Assembly (NCBI GenBank): GCA_037176845.1
Contig: JAYKXP010000006.1
Location: 186,001 to 250,000 of the forward strand
Length of the DNA stretch: 64,000 nt
DNA from: Paramarasmius palmivorus
Taxonomy: Eukaryota; Basidiomycota; Agaricomycetes; Agaricales; Marasmiaceae
Direction: 5' to 3'
This document shows, piece by piece, positions 59,804 to 64,000 of this stretch; position 1 is the first letter of the stretch, and each line of letters opens with the position of its first letter. The notes under the pieces were generated by a model. It worked only from the letters and a program-made list of their open reading frames with translations, was not told the DNA's origin and ran no database searches. The position numbers and the translations under genes were made by a program.

Positions 59804-62800
59804 ATGGAAGCATCAAACGTTCGGATAATAACGACCCTCGGACATGTCGACCACGGAAAGACCACGCTTATGGACTATCTTCTCGCCGCGAACAACATAA
59901 TATCTTCTAGAATGGCAGGGAAAATGAGGTACCTGGACAGTCGAGAAGATGAACAAGAACGAGGAATCACGATGGAAGTTAGCGCTGTGTCGCTCAAATT
60001 TCAAGTCTTGGGTCGAGGAGACAATGGAGGTACGTCCTAGTTCAATACTAGCTCTGTGATGTGCATAACAAACTCCTAGAAAGATCACCGATATCGTACT
60101 TGGTCAACATGATTGACACGCCTGGACACGTCGATTTTTCAAGCGAAGTTTCAACAGCTTCTCGTCTAGTAGACGGAGCGCTTGTATTGGTCGATGTAGT
60201 TGAGGGTGTGTGTACACAGGTGCGTATCCTGTTTCCTGAAACTCTACAAGGCGCTTAGTGGGATCCGTCTAGACAATTGCAGTTTTACGACAAGCATGGC
60301 AAGATCGTCTCCGACCTATACTAGTCATCAACAAATTCGATCGACTCATAACAGAGCTGCAACTCGCTCCAGTTGAAGCATACCACCACCTCGCGCGTCT
60401 GATTGAGCAAATAAACGCCGTCATGGGCAGCTTTTTTGCCGCGGAAAGGATGGAAGACGACCTTCGATGGAGAGAAGAGCGTGAGCGGCGTTTAGCTGAA
60501 AAGAAGGATCAACATGCCGACGAGACCGATGCCGCTGTGAATGACGCTGAGGAATTTCAGGAGAAGGATGACGAAGATATTTATTTCGCGCCGGAGAAAG
60601 GGAATGTTGTTTTTGCGTCTGCAATCGATGGTTGGGGATTCCGTGTGGGTAAATTCGCGCAACTGTATGCAACAAAGTTGGGCATCAAGGAGGGTAACCT
60701 GAGAAGAGTGTTGTGGGGCGACTTCTTCCTAGATCCGAAAACCAAGAGGGTGATCAGCTACAAGCATCTTCGAGGTCGTGCCCTCAAGCCTCTTTTTGTC
60801 CAGTTTGTGCTGGAAAATATATGGGCTGTCTACGATGCAGTAGTCTTGAATCCGTTCGTGTTTCTCTATTCTTTGACACATTACGAATCTCATACCACTT
60901 GTCAGGAACTCGGAAAAGGTTACGAAGATTGTGACGGCGTTGAACCTGAAGATTCCGCCTCGAGATCTCAAATCAAAAGACACTCGACATCTTCTCTCGC
61001 TCATTTTCTCTCAGTGGCTTTCGCTCTCCACCTGCATCATCCAGTCCGTCATTGATATCGTTCCTGCACCCTGCGACGCGCAGTGCAAACGTATTCCGAA
61101 AATGCTTTACCCTGAGTTACAGGAAGAAACGATCGCCCCAAAGAACAGACTAGAAGAGGATCTCTTCACAGCTTCTTCACAGCCAGACGCCTTCATATGC
61201 GCGTACGTCAGCAAAATGTTTGCTGTGTCTTCCAAAGAGCTACCAGAGAACAAGAAGCGGTCCCTGACAGCAGAAGAAATGCGCGCTCGGGCACAGCAAG
61301 CTAGGCGTGCCCGGGAAAAAGCACAGGCCGAGCAGACGGAGAAGGATAAGGAGTCAACGGAAGCAGTGGCACCCTCTGGAGTACATTATAATCCCGAAGC
61401 TCAGGCCGAGGAGACAACAGAAAAACCAGAGGAGACCAAGGAGGAAACGGAGGTTATCCTAGGCTTTGCACGCCTATACTCTGGTACCATTCGGGTTGGC
61501 CAAAAGGTGTACGCCGTTCTACCCAAATACAATTCTGCCTTGGAACCTACGCATCCGCAAAACGAGCAGTTCATCGTCGAAGCGACTGTAGAAGGGCTGT
61601 ATACAATGATGGGCCGGGAACTCGTAACGACGGAATCCGTTCAAGCTGGCAATATATTTGCTATCCGGGGCCTGGAAGGCAAAGTATGGAGGAGCGCGAC
61701 CCTGTGTACACGGAGCGGCATGTCAAATGGTCTCGACAGTGCACAAACACAAGAATGTCTGATCAATCTTGGTCGCGTCAGCCGTTCAGTAAGACTCCTG
61801 TTTTGATCTACCTCCGTAGTTCCTGTTTGATCGCTATTCCCAGATCGCACCTATTGTTCGAGTGGCATTAGAACCAGCCTTGCCCGCAGACTTGCCCAAG
61901 CTCTTGGCGGGCATGAAGCTTCTCAGCCAGTCAGATCCTTGCGTAGAGACGTTCCAACAGCAGACGGGAGAACATGTCATCGTGACGGCGGGAGAGTTGC
62001 ATTTGGAGGTGAGTATCATGGCTTTTTCCGTGCTGATTGCGTGCCTCAGCTGGAGTTTTCCGTAGAGATGCCTAAAGGACTTGCGTGAGAGGTTTGCGCG
62101 AGTTGAAATACATGTTTCCAAACCAATTGTCCCGTTCCGCGAGACGGCTGTGAAAGGTACAGGTGAGTTCTAGACGTATCTACCTTGATCCAGCCTCTTA
62201 TAGTTGCCGTATAGACATGACACCTCCCAAAACCGCTGGTGCACAAAGAGGAACCATCAAAGGAACCGCTTCCCAAGGAATTGTCGAGTTTACAATACGT
62301 GCAAGCCCACTGCCTAAATCAATACGCGACTTTTTAGTCAAAAATATGATGACATTGAAGAAGCTTCAGCAGGAACGACGAGGCACGGAAACCGAATCGG
62401 AGCAGGTGGAAGAGCTTGTTAATGAAAACCGCGGAGATATCGTTCAGAACCCAGATGTTACGCCCGATCAGTTCTGGCAAAGTTTGGAAAAGGTTTGCAA
62501 AGAAGCAGGAGGAGATTGGGAGAAGATTGTAGAACATATATGGGCCTTTGGGCCACAGAAAGCTGGTGGGTGTATCCTCATCGACGTGAGGAAGGATTCG
62601 GGAGTGCAATCGTATGTCTTCGTCCCTGCCACAAGTGTGTAATTGCTGAATTGTTTATAGGCTAAAACGCCGACTGGAGCGTTCGAAAGTTGAAGACACT
62701 GACGTCCACAGCGATAAGACTGTCAATGAGTTTGATAATCACCTCGAGACCGGGTTCCAGCTAGCGACCTTCCAGGGCCCTTTATGTGCAGAGCCTGTCG

Positions 62801-63603
62801 AGGGTCTGGCCTATTTTGTTGAGAATCTGGAAATCAATCAGGAGCGTCTGGATGGGGAGATTGGTGCGTGCGGCAGCCTAAATGTGCATGTTTTGATTTT
62901 TTTCTGACAAGCGAGGCTTCTAGCTCAAAATCGTATGACACAAGTGGCAGGTTCGCTAATATCGGCCGTAAGGGATGCCTGTAGAAGCGGCCTGCTGGAC
63001 TGGTCTCCAAGGCTAATGCTGGCAATGTATTCGTGTGATATACAATGTTCAAGTGGGTCCCGCGTATCAAAAACAGCTCAAACAAAAAGTGCTCACACAT
63101 TCCTATCGTAGCGGAGGTTCTTGGCAAGGTTTACGGTGTTGTCGCACGACGAAGAGGTCGCATCGTTGCTGAAGAAATGAAAGAAGGGACCTCCTTTTTC
63201 ACTGTATCTGCGCTTCTGCCAGTCGTGGAAAGTTTTGGTTTTGCCGACGGTAAATGTTTTTGGAAAGTATATCTCTTGGCCTCGTGGTTCTGAAATTAGC
63301 AAAAACGGCAGATATCCGCAAGCGCACATCGGGCGCGGCAAGTCCTCAGCTCATTTTTAGCGGGTGCGAAAGTGCCAGAAAGATCATTGCATTCCTTACT
63401 GAGACTTTCCCAGGTATGAACTGCTTGACCAAGATCCATTCTGGGTGCCAACGACTGAAGAAGAGCTGGAGGATCTTGGGGAGAAAGCAGACCGTTCTAA
63501 CATTGCAAAGGGATACATGGACGCAGTGAGAGACCGAAAAGGGATGTTTGTGGACAGGAAAATTGTAGAGTTTGCAGAGAAACAGAGAACTCTGAAGCGG
63601 TAA
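59804..63603 (+). CDS. EFL1: Elongation factor-like GTPase 1, 60S subunit maturation factor
   Basis: EF-2-like cytosolic GTPase that, with Sdo1/SBDS, releases Tif6/eIF6 from pre-60S subunits. Start [27 protein letters not shown] (G1); switch I region [14 protein letters not shown]3 DTPGHVDF; G4 NKFD in [10 protein letters not shown]. An EFL1-specific insertion follows: [21 protein letters not shown] and [31 protein letters not shown]. Domain II begins [23 protein letters not shown] after a charged linker. Then [51 protein letters not shown], and the C-terminal [12 protein letters not shown] and [23 protein letters not shown]. It ends [10 protein letters not shown] with TAA at 63601-63603. About ten exons; two insertions and [21 protein letters not shown] linker are typical of the family. 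Complete. Confidence 0.94.
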
Positions 63604-63750
63604 GGCGGTAGCCTGGGCCCCTTATGTAATGTAGCGTTATGTAGAGAAGGCTAGCTCCTGATCTTGACTTGTTTTCAATCCACCTAGCAGGACCCATCGT
63701 CCTTGTTTTCGGCCTCGGTCGCCCCGTCTTTCTCTTTCAGTTCTCACTTC

Positions 63751-64000
63751 ATGGCCACGGTGACGGCCTCGTCATACAGGTCTAATTCCACATTCGTTGC
63801 TTCCTCGTCTTCAACCACCTCTACATCCCTCCAGTCATCAAATTTATCCGCTTTCGATTCAGTCGCTCAGCAGGACTCTGAATTCGACGACGATGCATAT
63901 CCTCTCTTCTGTCGCGCTCTCTATGATTACACGGCACAGGACACTTCAGCCCTCTCGTTCCGGAAGGGAGAAATAATAGAGATTCTTTCCCAGCAACCGT
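63751..64000 (+). CDS. SH3-domain protein, N-terminus only (probable Cdc25-type RasGEF)
   Basis: Partial: the gene runs off the right edge. MATVTASSYRSNSTFVASSS and a Ser/Thr-rich leader precede SEFDDDAYPLFCRALYDYTAQDTSALSFRKGEIIEILSQQP, a clear SH3 start (ALYDY, then the ALSFRKGEIIEI strand). In basidiomycetes an N-terminal SH3 of this sequence style, right after a Ser-rich leader, heads the Ras guanine-nucleotide exchange factor Cdc25. The rest is outside the window, so only SH3 is supported. The leader upstream ends 'tctctttcag', which could be a 5' intron acceptor. Distance from the EFL1 stop is 147 bp, same strand. Confidence 0.7.
   Translation, partial: MATVTASSYRSNSTFVASSSSTTSTSLQSSNLSAFDSVAQQDSEFDDDAYPLFCRALYDYTAQDTSALSFRKGEIIEILSQQP

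Noticed and set aside
1..64000. Transposons or CRISPR arrays
   Set aside because: No reverse transcriptase, integrase or transposase motifs, no terminal repeats with target duplications, and no regularly spaced repeats were found. The large repeats are gene-carrying segmental duplications.

Overview
The window is nuclear DNA of a filamentous basidiomycete, most likely an Agaricomycete (mushroom-forming fungus). Coding sequence is cut by many short spliceosomal introns (mostly 48-62 bp, GT..AG, CTRAY-like branch points). The genes include fungal hallmarks: Ypd1, Spo7, BMS1, EFL1, mitochondrial Ilv5, and the seven-helix membrane proteins that are abundant in Agaricomycetes. No prokaryotic, organellar, CRISPR or rRNA content was seen. 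Exon models were built by hand from splice sites and frame; for the large paralog family the exon lengths sum to whole codons.

Left half (1-35 kb), accessory. Two blocks (about 0.7-8.1 kb and 23.6-32.1 kb) each hold two copies of a roughly 4 kb segmental duplication. Each unit carries one 7-exon gene of a lineage-restricted family (copies A-D, 622-658 aa where readable) with repeated flanks; a fifth, truncated copy lies after D. Family proteins start with a Q/N-rich motif, continue into a stretch that resembles half of a protein-kinase N-lobe, and end in tails that differ between copies through small indels. Between the blocks lie an ACS-family MFS transporter, an MCT-like MFS transporter, an SLC25 carrier of the oxaloacetate type, ketol-acid reductoisomerase (ILV5), and two convergent seven-helix proteins. 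A small four-helix membrane protein closes this half.

Right half (35-64 kb), conserved and gene-dense: the phosphorelay protein Ypd1; a Cep57/Ppc89-like spindle-pole coiled-coil protein; a Spo7-like subunit of the lipid phosphatase complex; a FucP-like MFS sugar transporter; the ribosome GTPase BMS1; an F-box-like protein; the UDP-galactose transporter HUT1; a STYX-like pseudophosphatase; a COG0523/CobW metallochaperone GTPase; a Mug135-like coiled-coil protein; the 60S maturation GTPase EFL1; and the first exon of an SH3 protein (probably a Cdc25-type RasGEF) cut by the window edge.

Functional links: BMS1 and EFL1 act in 40S and 60S maturation. ILV5 and the carrier are convergent with 53 bp between stop codons and may be joined through mitochondrial branched-chain amino acid synthesis. 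The most novel element is the expanded family with its N-terminal amyloid-like motif and variable C-termini; its function is unknown.
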